This document shows positions 9,141 through 16,307 of a stretch of DNA of 64,000 nucleotides, piece by piece. Position 1 is the stretch's first letter; each line of letters opens with the position of its first letter. This DNA is from WHSV01 sp050693895. GTDB lineage: Bacteria > Actinomycetota > CADDZG01 > WHSQ01. The notes beneath the pieces were generated by a model that made no database searches, was not told where the DNA came from, and was given only the letters and a program-made list of their open reading frames with translations. The stretch spans positions 16,763 through 80,762 of the forward strand of contig JBOGWS010000009.1 in the NCBI GenBank assembly GCA_050693895.1, in the 5' to 3' direction. The position numbers and the translations under genes are program-made.

Positions 9141-9917
9141 ATGCCGAAGCTCAAGCTGGCGACGCTAGTGCTCGTCATCGTTGCCGCGTCGGCGTGTGGC
9201 GGCGAGAGCCCGACGCAGCCGGCGGGTGATCGAATGAACCCGTCGGCCCAGACCAGTTCCAGTGGAGGTTCGCGGCGGAGCGCAAACTCTTCATCGAACT
9301 CGGGTCCGGCTAAGCGCATCGATCCGAAGCGCGACGGGTTCGAGATCGGGCTCGGGGAGTGGGCGATCACCGCGGAGGCACAGGCGATCCGGCCCGGCCC
9401 GGTGACCTTCGTTATCCAAAACCGGGGAACGGTTCCGCACGGTTTCGAGATCGAGCTCGAGGGCGAAAGCAGCGGTCACGGTTCGGGCGATCTTTTCAAG
9501 GCCGAAACCGAGCTGCTCCAACCCGGGGAGTCGACTCGGATGAGGGTCGACCTGGCCCCCGGAGTGCACAAGATCGAATGTCTGGTCGACGGTCACGACG
9601 ACATGGGGATGGAGGACCTGCTCGACGTACGAGCCAACGCACCTCTTGTCAAGGACGAGGCGCAGAGCGAACCGGGGCGGGTGGCGATCGCCGACTTCGC
9701 GTTCGCTCCCGAGGTTACCGAGGTCGAGGCCGGCACCCAGGTTAGGTGGGACAACGACGATCCCGTCGAGCACACGGTCACCGCGATCAACGGAGACTTC
9801 GAGTCGAACAACCTGGCTGAAGGCGAATCGTTCTCCCTCACGTTCGACGAGCCGGGCAGCTTCGCCTATCGCTGTGTGATCCACCCAGAGATGGAAGGAA
9901 CCGTGAACGTCAGATGA
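9141..9917 (+). CDS. Secreted lipoprotein with two tandem cupredoxin domains
   Basis: A 258-residue lipoprotein with an N-terminal signal and lipobox (AASAC, lipidated Cys near residue 19). After a Ser/Pro-rich linker come two cupredoxin-like domains. In the first, candidate ligands are in VPHGFEIE and KIECLVDGHDDMGM. In the second, DPVEHTV, YRCVIHPEM gives the complete His-Cys-His-Met set of a type 1 copper site. It is probably an extracytoplasmic copper electron carrier or copper chaperone. A second cupredoxin lipoprotein follows after 11 bases, so the two form an operon. AAGGGGG precedes the start. Confidence 0.88.
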   Translation: MPKLKLATLVLVIVAASACGGESPTQPAGDRMNPSAQTSSSGGSRRSANSSSNSGPAKRIDPKRDGFEIGLGEWAITAEAQAIRPGPVTFVIQNRGTVPHGFEIELEGESSGHGSGDLFKAETELLQPGESTRMRVDLAPGVHKIECLVDGHDDMGMEDLLDVRANAPLVKDEAQSEPGRVAIADFAFAPEVTEVEAGTQVRWDNDDPVEHTVTAINGDFESNNLAEGESFSLTFDEPGSFAYRCVIHPEMEGTVNVR

Positions 9918-9928
9918 AAGGAGATCGC

Positions 9929-10288
9929 ATGATCAAGAGGATTCTTGCAGCCTTCGGAATCGTCGCCCTGTTGGCCACTGCATGTGGCGGCGACGATGGA
10001 GATCCGGCGGCCGCGTCGGGAGATGGCGGCAGCAGCGTGACGTTGACGGCCGCAGACTTCTCCTTCGAGCCGGATACCGTGACGGCCGGCGCGGGCGACA
10101 CGATCGAGTTGTCGAACGAGGGCGAGTCTCCGCACAACCTCCAAGCCGAGGAGGCGGACCTCGACGAGGACGTCGATGCCGGCGAGACCGTCTCAATCGA
10201 CCTCGCCGACGTCGAGCCGGGGACCTACGACTTCATCTGCAAGTTCCACCCCGAAGACATGACGGGTACGCTCGAGATCACGGAGTGA
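9929..10288 (+). CDS. Small cupredoxin lipoprotein (plastocyanin-like)
   Basis: A 119-residue lipoprotein. The signal sequence ends with a lipobox LLATAC, then an acidic linker, then one cupredoxin domain (VTLTAADFSFEPDTVTAGAG). The copper ligands are visible as PHNL, ICKFHPEDM (His, Cys, His, Met). It is similar to the C-terminal domain of the preceding gene, and only 11 bases separate them. AAGGAGA lies between the two genes and favours the ATG at 9929 over one at 9914 that overlaps the previous stop. It is probably an anchored copper electron-transfer protein. Confidence 0.88.
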   Translation: MIKRILAAFGIVALLATACGGDDGDPAAASGDGGSSVTLTAADFSFEPDTVTAGAGDTIELSNEGESPHNLQAEEADLDEDVDAGETVSIDLADVEPGTYDFICKFHPEDMTGTLEITE

Positions 10289-10456
10289 GTTCAAACCTGC
10301 GGCCCCGATAGGTCATCGACTCTTCGATCGCCGGGGCTTTCGCGCAGAATCGACCAGTTCCATGGCAGTTTTCTTTAAAGATCTTTGTTCCGAGCAGGGA
10401 GGAACTGGGTATCTAGCGAACAGCTAGTCAGTGGAGCAACAACTGGGGGGTTCGCC

Positions 10457-11056
10457 GTGAAAAGGGTCATCTGCTTGCTCACTTCCTGTCTGATTCTTTC
10501 TTGGGCGTTCTCTGGACCCGCCACTGCTCAGTCGCTCACGGGGCCACTCGACAAGGTGGTCGACGAAGTCAAGGAGCCCGTCGACCAGGTCAAAGAGGTG
10601 GTCAAGGAGCCCGTCGACCAGGTCGTAAAGGATGCGACCGAGGTCGCCAAGGTTCCAAGCGGTTCCGTCGACAAGCCCCAGACGGCCCCCGCGTTGAGCG
10701 GACCGACCTCCGCCCAATCCGAGCCGGCCAACTCTGCGTCCGGCGCCTCAGTCGCACACAACAACGTCGCGCGCGCGACAAAGCCTTTGGTCATGTCCTC
10801 GAAGAATGCCAAGCGAGGCGGACCGGAGGGCGACACCGAGGAGGTGGTGTCGGCGGGCAACATGATCGAGCCTGCTCAGGTGAAGGGCGCGCAGATCATC
10901 ACGCCGGCGACCGAAGTCGATGAGTCCGAGGGATCGGGTCTGTCTCGCACCGGCGTGCAGATTCTGACCTGGCTGACCCTGGCCGGTTGGTTGCTGGGCG
11001 CAGGGTGGGCGTTCTTCTGGCGGGGACGATCTCGGGTGCGCGTCGCTACGTCATGA
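10457..11056 (+). CDS. Secreted repeat protein with a sortase-like C-terminal anchor
   Basis: A 199-residue protein that I do not recognise as a named family. It has a signal peptide (VICLLTSCLILSWAFSGPATAQS), then a charged repeat region in which KEPVDQV occurs twice, then a low-complexity Ser/Ala/Pro region. The C-terminus reads LSRTG, a hydrophobic stretch (VQILTWLTLAGWLLGAGWAFFW) and RGRSRVR. This is the layout of an LPXTG cell-wall sorting signal, with Ser in place of Pro. It probably reaches the cell surface. The stop overlaps the start of the next gene (ATGA), so the two are translationally coupled. The GTG start has no strong ribosome site. Confidence 0.7.
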   Translation: MKRVICLLTSCLILSWAFSGPATAQSLTGPLDKVVDEVKEPVDQVKEVVKEPVDQVVKDATEVAKVPSGSVDKPQTAPALSGPTSAQSEPANSASGASVAHNNVARATKPLVMSSKNAKRGGPEGDTEEVVSAGNMIEPAQVKGAQIITPATEVDESEGSGLSRTGVQILTWLTLAGWLLGAGWAFFWRGRSRVRVATS

Positions 11057-11703
11057 CTCTCACACGCCGGCGCGTGATCTTCGTTGCAATGATCGTGGCT
11101 GCGCTGGTCCTGGAGGTCGCAATCCTCGTGTGGTTCTTCGGTTACCCAAACAGCTCCGAGGATGAGCCGGTGATAAGTGACGGCAAAGTCGAGTCGCGAT
11201 TCGGCGATACGACCGGCTGTGGCGAGTCATCCCCCGCCGGCTCATCGGCATCCAATGCTCGATTCGACGACACAAAGCGTTTTGCGGTCGAGGTTCCACC
11301 GGAGTGGAGGGGCAAGACAGAAGGCAGCGTCGTCACGCTCAACAAGAAGAACGGCCGGGCCACGCTGTCGGTGGGTCGCGCGCGGTCCGGCGACCTGTCG
11401 GTTGCGCTCGAGGATCTGCGCGCCACCCTTAGTCGGTCGTACCCAGACCTGAACATCACGAGCGTGGAAAGCCTCATACTCGACGGCTGCCCGGCTCGGT
11501 CGATCGCGGGTCGCGCTCGCAACACCCAGGGGGCGAATCTGAACTTCGAGGGAGTGGTCGTCTCCGGACCTACCGACAACTTCGTGATCGCGGGATTCCT
11601 CGAGCGTGGTTCAGAGCCCCGTCTGGACGCGAGTGTTGAACGCGTTATTCGCTCTGTGCGCTTCTATCTCACGGCCGAGGGAGAACGCTCCGCTAGATCC
11701 TGA
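11053..11703 (+). CDS. Membrane-anchored extracytoplasmic protein, unknown function
   Basis: A 216-residue protein with one N-terminal membrane anchor (VIFVAMIVAALVLEVAILVWFFG) and an outer domain from about residue 60. That domain reads DTKRFAVEVPPEWRGK, then TLNKKNGRATLSVGRA, and VRSVRFYL near the end, a pattern seen in PsbP-like or DUF-type actinobacterial lipoproteins. Two cysteines (TGCGE and DGCPAR) could form a disulfide. It is coupled by an ATGA overlap to the secreted repeat protein upstream. Its 3' end overlaps the convergent MDMPI gene by 11 bases. Confidence 0.65.
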   Translation: MTLTRRRVIFVAMIVAALVLEVAILVWFFGYPNSSEDEPVISDGKVESRFGDTTGCGESSPAGSSASNARFDDTKRFAVEVPPEWRGKTEGSVVTLNKKNGRATLSVGRARSGDLSVALEDLRATLSRSYPDLNITSVESLILDGCPARSIAGRARNTQGANLNFEGVVVSGPTDNFVIAGFLERGSEPRLDASVERVIRSVRFYLTAEGERSARS

Positions 11704-12538
11704 AGAACAGACCCGCGAACTTGCGTGCCGCGTCGAGATCGCCGTACGGAGTTCCCGAGCGGGTGCGACCGAAGGCCGTGAGCACCAGGCTGACCGGATC
11801 GAAGTCGATGAGGACGGGCAGATCGTCAGCCGACCCCGGCTCGTAGGCCATACCTTCCCCCGTGACCGTCACCCGATAGGTGGCCGCGTTGCGGCCCGAG
11901 ACGCGCACGCCCACCTCGAGGGTCTCTCCACCGAGCCTCGACACGTCGGTGGTGGCCTGCCACAGAACGAACATGAATGGCACAAGCATGTCTGCTGCGT
12001 CTGCGCTCATGAAGTGAGGCATGCCGAGTCCCTCGCGCAGATCCCAGCTGTGCACCCCATAGTCCATCAATTGACCGATCGGATAGAAGAACGCCGGCAC
12101 CGGACCCATGTACGCGTGAGTGATGAGGAAGTTACTCCAGTCCTGCTCGTCTACTTCCTCGAACATCTTCATCGCCCGCGCGAAGTCCTCGCGCAACCGC
12201 GCAATCAGCTCATCCTGTGGGGCACCGCTGAGTGCTTGGGCTCGCTTATCCGCCGTGACGGCCATCTCGGTAAGGGGGGCGAGGGCCTCGGCCGTGTCAC
12301 CGGCCCGCGTCGTCTCGAAACGGTCGAGATAGCCCTCGGTGGTGTCGGCGATGTGAGCGACGATGTTCCTGACGCGCCAGTGTCCTGCTGAAGTAGGTGA
12401 GTCCCAGTTCTCCGGTTTCTCGGCTATATCGAAGAATCCCTCCGCCTCCTCGCGCACCACGCGCAGCAGGTTGTCCTTTGCCGCGAAATTGGTGGCATCC
12501 CACTGGGACTGTGAGGCGTCCTGCTCGGCGATCGACAT
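11693..12538 (-). CDS. MDMPI/DinB-like metal-dependent protein
   Basis: A 281-residue protein whose N-terminal half has the four-helix DinB/MDMPI pattern: HWRVRNIVAHIADTTEGYLDRF and, later, YGVHSWDLREG provide His residues positioned like the metal ligands of mycothiol-dependent maleylpyruvate isomerase. The C-terminal part (residues 190-275) looks like an SCP2-type domain. Actinobacterial members often use mycothiol, but the substrate here is unknown. GGGGGAAGG just before the ATG at 12538 decides the start. It is divergent from the ring-cleaving dioxygenase operon. Confidence 0.75.
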   Translation of the reverse strand: MSIAEQDASQSQWDATNFAAKDNLLRVVREEAEGFFDIAEKPENWDSPTSAGHWRVRNIVAHIADTTEGYLDRFETTRAGDTAEALAPLTEMAVTADKRAQALSGAPQDELIARLREDFARAMKMFEEVDEQDWSNFLITHAYMGPVPAFFYPIGQLMDYGVHSWDLREGLGMPHFMSADAADMLVPFMFVLWQATTDVSRLGGETLEVGVRVSGRNAATYRVTVTGEGMAYEPGSADDLPVLIDFDPVSLVLTAFGRTRSGTPYGDLDAARKFAGLFFRI

Positions 12539-12573
12539 AACCTTCCCCCCGTAGGTAGGTACACGGACCGTTC

Positions 12574-12602
12574 TTGGGGCCGATTGTGACACTGGTTATA
12601 GT
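12574..12602 (+). promoter_or_regulatory. Candidate sigma-70-type promoter for the dioxygenase operon
   Basis: TTGGGG and TATAGT are separated by exactly 17 bases, 58 bases upstream of the dioxygenase start and in an otherwise AT-richer divergent gap. The -35 box is weak. An operator for the HxlR regulator encoded in the operon would be expected nearby, but I could not define one. Confidence 0.4.
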
Positions 12603-12659
12603 TACTTACAAGAGATTAGTTGACGAGCCACCACGGCAGGCGAACCTCGAGGAGGCAGT

Positions 12660-13580
12660 ATGAAGCTGGAAGGCATCCACCACATCACCGCAATCACGGG
12701 CGACGCTCCTCAGAACGTGAGGTTCTACTCCGACACGCTCGGTCTCCGACTCGTGAAGAAGTCGGTCAATCAGGACGACCCGACCGTTTACCACCTCTTC
12801 TACGCGGACGAGGAGGGTGGGGCGGGCTCCGACATCACGTTCTTCGAGTACCCGAGGGCGGGGCGCGGCCGAGCGGGGGCGGGCATGGTTCACCGAATCA
12901 CCTGGCGCGTCGGCTCAACCGACGCCCTCGACTTCTGGGCCAAGCGCCTAGAGGATCGCGGAGTCGCAACCGAGCGGGACGGCGACAGGCTTCGCTTCTA
13001 CGATCCCGAGGGCCTGGGTCTCGAGCTCGCCGTTGTTGAAACGACCGACGAGCCGCTGAGCGCGCGTCACCCCGCCATTCCACACGAGTTTGCCCTGCAG
13101 GGTTTCGATGGAGTGCGCGTGTACACGGTCGATCCCGCCGCTAGCAATGACTTCCTCGGTTCGACCATGAACTTCGATCGGAAGTCGGACTCGTCATGGA
13201 TCGCGCGCGGCGAGCAGCGCGGCGGCTTCTATGTCTACGACGAAGCACCCAATCAGGCGGGCCTGAGTGGCGCGGGCACGGTTCATCACATCGCGTGGGC
13301 GACGCCGATGGACGAGCACCCGGCATGGCATGAGCGGATCGGCAGGGCCGGAGCCGACGTCACCCCGATCATCGATCGCTACTACTTCAAGTCGATCTAC
13401 TTCCGCGAACCGTCCGGCGTGCTGTTCGAGATCGCGACTCTTGGCCCGGGCTTCGCCGTCGACGAGCCGGTCGAATCGCTCGGTGAGCGTCTCGCTCTGC
13501 CTCCGGACTACGAGCATCTGCGCGACAAGCTCGCCGATGTCCTGACTCCGTTGCCGGATCCCCGAGCCGAGTCGAGCTAG
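12660..13580 (+). CDS. Ring-cleaving dioxygenase of the glyoxalase superfamily (CatE/MhqO-like)
   Basis: A 306-residue protein with two vicinal-oxygen-chelate modules. Metal-ligand positions are visible as GIHHITAI at residues 6-13, VHHIAWAT, and SGVLFEIAT (Glu). The segment YYFKSIYFREPSG is typical of the MhqO/MhqA/CatE ring-cleaving dioxygenases that act on hydroquinones or catechols. GGAGGCAGT precedes the ATG. It is followed after 2 bases by an HxlR regulator, the same pairing as catE with catR in Bacillus, which suggests a quinone-responsive unit. It also opens an operon containing an acyl-CoA ligase and citrate-type enzymes. Confidence 0.88.
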   Translation: MKLEGIHHITAITGDAPQNVRFYSDTLGLRLVKKSVNQDDPTVYHLFYADEEGGAGSDITFFEYPRAGRGRAGAGMVHRITWRVGSTDALDFWAKRLEDRGVATERDGDRLRFYDPEGLGLELAVVETTDEPLSARHPAIPHEFALQGFDGVRVYTVDPAASNDFLGSTMNFDRKSDSSWIARGEQRGGFYVYDEAPNQAGLSGAGTVHHIAWATPMDEHPAWHERIGRAGADVTPIIDRYYFKSIYFREPSGVLFEIATLGPGFAVDEPVESLGERLALPPDYEHLRDKLADVLTPLPDPRAESS

Positions 13581-13582
13581 CC

Positions 13583-13933
13583 ATGGCGACCAGCCCGGAC
13601 AAAGCCTTCTGTCCGCACTTTCAAAAAGCCATCGAGCTGGTGGGCAAGAGGTGGAGCGGCACGATACTGCGCGCGATCATGTATCGCGCGCTGCGGTTCT
13701 CGGAGATATCGACGCACATCGAGGAGATCTCCGACAGGTCGCTTTCGCTTCGACTGAAGGAGCTCGAGACCGAGGGCTTGATCACGCGCATAGTCGAGGC
13801 GACCCAGCCGGTGGGCGTTAGTTACCAGCTGACAGACAAGGGACGCGCGCTCGAGTCGGTCATCACCGAGCTCGAGAGCTGGGCGCACGATTGGGTGGCG
13901 CCGCACGAGCACGCCGAGACGCACGCGCGTTGA
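13583..13933 (+). CDS. HxlR-family transcriptional regulator
   Basis: A 116-residue winged-helix protein. The HxlR signature is complete: CPHFQKAIELVGKRWSGTILRAIM, RFSEISTHIEEISDRSLSLRLKELETEGLI, and YQLTDKGRAL. Cys10 sits where quinone- and thiol-sensing DUF24/HxlR regulators (YodB, CatR, HypR) carry their redox-active cysteine, so sensing of quinone or electrophile stress is a reasonable inference. It is 2 bases downstream of the dioxygenase gene and probably autoregulates the operon. Confidence 0.92.
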   Translation: MATSPDKAFCPHFQKAIELVGKRWSGTILRAIMYRALRFSEISTHIEEISDRSLSLRLKELETEGLITRIVEATQPVGVSYQLTDKGRALESVITELESWAHDWVAPHEHAETHAR

Positions 13934-13962
13934 GAGGCTCACCACACGACGAGACGGGGACC

Positions 13963-15483
13963 GTGCTGACGATCCCCGGCCTCTTCGGATCGGCCGTGGA
14001 AAGCTCGCCCGCGAAGGTATGGCTCCACTTCGAGGACTCGACCTGGACCTTCGAGCAGGCTTACGAGCGCACAACCGCCGTAGCCTCGGCGCTCGACGAA
14101 ATGGGGGCCGGGCGCGGCAAGCGAGTTCTCGCGACCGCGCGCAACTCTCCCGACTACCTGTTTACCTGGCTCGCGACCGTGCATCTGGGAGCGACGATCG
14201 TCGCCGTCAACCCCGCCAGCAGTGCTGAGGAGCTCGGAGCCCTCATCGACCAGGTGCAGCCACACGTCGTGGTGAGCGACGCCGGATTGAGCGACTCGAT
14301 CGAAGAGCGCTCTTCCGATACTCGACTCGTGCTCGCCGACGACCTGTTGAACGCGCCCGCAGCGAACATTGTGGCGGCCGCTCGTCCCGAAGATGTGGCC
14401 GTCCTGATCCCCACGTCCGGCACCACCGGTCGCTCCAAGTTGGTGATGCAGACGCAGCGCGCCTACGCAATGGCGGGTGTCGGTTTTCCATTCTGGATGG
14501 GACTCGACGAGGCGGATCGCCTGATGACGTCGTTGCCGCTGTTCCACATCAACGCCCCGGCCTACTCGATGCTGGGCTCGGTCGCAGCGCGAGCCGGGCT
14601 GATCCTGCTGCCGCGCTTTTCCGGCAGCAGGTTCCTCGACGAGGCGCGTCGCTACGGCGCGACCGAATTCAACGCGATCGGAGCCATGATTGAGATTCTG
14701 ATGCGCCAGCCGGAACGGGACGACGACGCCGACAACCCCCTGCGGCTCTGCTACACGGGTCCCTCGCCGGCGAAAGAGCGTCAACTCGAAATCGAGCGGC
14801 GCTTCGGTCTCGAAGTCGTGTGCGGCTACGCGCTTTCCGAAACCCCGTATGCCCTCATCTGGAGAAAGGGCACCCGGCCCTTTGAAACTCTGGGGAGTCT
14901 GCGTCAGCATCCGACGATGGGCGAGATCAACTACGGTCGCGTCATCGAGGACGGCCAGGAGGTCGAAGTCGGTGGCAGCGGCGAGCTCGAGCTGAACAAC
15001 CCCGCGGTCATGCTCGGTTACTACGGGATGCCCGAGGAGACCGACAGGGTCCTGTCCGACGGCTGGTTGCGAACCGGAGACGTCGTCACCGTCAACGATG
15101 ACGGCACCTTCACTTTCGTTGGGCGCAGGAAGGAACTGATCCGTCGGAGAGGCGAGAACCTTTCTCCAGTCGAGGTCGAGGCCGCGCTCGAAGCACATCC
15201 CGAGGTCGAGGAGGCCGCAGTGATCGGCGTTCCGTCCGAGCTGTCCGAAGAGGAGGTCAAGGCATTCGTCGTGCTCAAGGACCACGCAAGCGTCTCGCTC
15301 GGCGCGCTGCGAGACTTTGCCGGCGAGCGACTTGCTCCCTTCAAGGTTCCCAGGTACCTCGAGGCCATTGACGAACTGCCGCACACGCCTACCGGTCGCA
15401 TCGCGAAGCACGAGTTGTCCAAGGTTCGCAATGATCGTGAGAGCGACTTCGAGCCGGCCCGGGCAAGTGGGGAGAAGCAATGA
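13963..15483 (+). CDS. AMP-forming acyl-CoA synthetase
   Basis: A 506-residue member of the acyl-adenylate superfamily. The P-loop is LIPTSGTTGRSKLVMQTQ, then A5 (CGYALSETPY), the A7/A8 region WLRTGDVVTVNDDGTFTFVGRRKELIRRRGENLSPVEVE, and the catalytic Lys in PHTPTGRIAKHEL. It should activate a carboxylic acid to its CoA ester with release of AMP. The substrate is not predictable. The GTG at 13963 gives the usual N-terminus, and an in-frame TTG at 13930 is possible. Its stop overlaps the citryl-CoA-lyase-like gene (ATGA), so the two are coupled. An aconitase-family gene follows. Confidence 0.88.
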   Translation: MLTIPGLFGSAVESSPAKVWLHFEDSTWTFEQAYERTTAVASALDEMGAGRGKRVLATARNSPDYLFTWLATVHLGATIVAVNPASSAEELGALIDQVQPHVVVSDAGLSDSIEERSSDTRLVLADDLLNAPAANIVAAARPEDVAVLIPTSGTTGRSKLVMQTQRAYAMAGVGFPFWMGLDEADRLMTSLPLFHINAPAYSMLGSVAARAGLILLPRFSGSRFLDEARRYGATEFNAIGAMIEILMRQPERDDDADNPLRLCYTGPSPAKERQLEIERRFGLEVVCGYALSETPYALIWRKGTRPFETLGSLRQHPTMGEINYGRVIEDGQEVEVGGSGELELNNPAVMLGYYGMPEETDRVLSDGWLRTGDVVTVNDDGTFTFVGRRKELIRRRGENLSPVEVEAALEAHPEVEEAAVIGVPSELSEEEVKAFVVLKDHASVSLGALRDFAGERLAPFKVPRYLEAIDELPHTPTGRIAKHELSKVRNDRESDFEPARASGEKQ

Positions 15484-16307
15484 GCGAGACCTCCGGAACG
15501 GGATCTTCCGAAAGCAGGGACTGGCTCAAGTCGTCGATCGGGCGTTCGACTCCCGACTCGATAACGGTGCGGGGCCGCGACCTTGCCGCCGAGGTAATGG
15601 GACAGATGTCCTTCACGGACCTCGCCTTCCTGCTGGCCGCCAACCGCACTCCATCCGAGGCCGAAGCGACGATGTTCAATGCCGTACTCGTGTCGCTCGC
15701 GGACCATGGTCTGACGCCCACAGCGCTGGCGGCCAGATTCACCTACACAGGCGCTCCCGAATCGATGCAGGGAGCAATAGCGGCGGGATTGCTCGGGGGA
15801 GGAAGCGTTTTCCTCGGACCGGTCGAGGACACGGCCCGGTTCCTGGGCGACGTCCTCACCGGCGTTTCCGACGAGCAGCGGTCGGACGGCTCGACACTCG
15901 AGGCTTTGGCGAAGGACGCGGTTCAAACAGTTCTGGACGCAGGCAAGAGGATTCCGGGACTCGGCCATCCCGTCCATCGCAAGACCGATCCTCGCACTCC
16001 TCGGTTCTACCAGCTCGCACAAGAGGTGGGATTGCTTGGGCCGAACCTCAGGCTGTTGAGATTCGTCGCGGCCGCTCAACAGGAAGCGACCGGCAAGGCT
16101 CTTCCCGTCAACGGCGCGGGCGCGGCGGGCGCGGTGCTGGCCGATCTCGGATTCTCTCCCTCGCTAGCGCGCGGGTTCGCGCTACTCGCTCGAACCGCGG
16201 GGCTCGTCGGTCATCTCGCAGAGGAGGCCGAGCATCCCATCGGAATGCGTCTCTACAAGGAAGTGGACGCCAGAGCCTCGAGGAACACAGAGCCGGACAC
16301 TCCGTGA
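15480..16307 (+). CDS. Citrate synthase/citryl-CoA lyase family protein
   Basis: A 275-residue protein matching the short citrate-synthase-like fold of citryl-CoA lyase and the C-terminal part of ATP-citrate lyase. The best landmark is the catalytic-His segment GLGHPVHRKTDPRTPRFYQLA, equivalent to the GxGHxxxRxxDPR of citrate synthase. The next landmark, LPVNGAGAAGAVLADLGF, has Asn-Gly where related lyases often have Asp-Gly. It should make or break a C-C bond between an acyl-CoA and a keto acid. It lies between a coupled acyl-CoA ligase and a coupled aconitase-family gene (GTGA overlap), so the three probably act in sequence. Its true substrate is open. Confidence 0.8.
   Translation: MSETSGTGSSESRDWLKSSIGRSTPDSITVRGRDLAAEVMGQMSFTDLAFLLAANRTPSEAEATMFNAVLVSLADHGLTPTALAARFTYTGAPESMQGAIAAGLLGGGSVFLGPVEDTARFLGDVLTGVSDEQRSDGSTLEALAKDAVQTVLDAGKRIPGLGHPVHRKTDPRTPRFYQLAQEVGLLGPNLRLLRFVAAAQQEATGKALPVNGAGAAGAVLADLGFSPSLARGFALLARTAGLVGHLAEEAEHPIGMRLYKEVDARASRNTEPDTP

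Noticed and set aside
10413..10427. CTAGC-N5-GCTAG inverted repeat and a GGAAC element resembling an ECF sigma promoter
   Set aside because: The -10 part is not convincing and a similar GGAAC at 19062 lacks it too, so I do not claim a sigma site.
13939..15480. A 513-codon open frame on the reverse strand
   Set aside because: It is the exact antisense of the acyl-CoA synthetase. Its product has no recognisable motif and high GC content makes such frames common.
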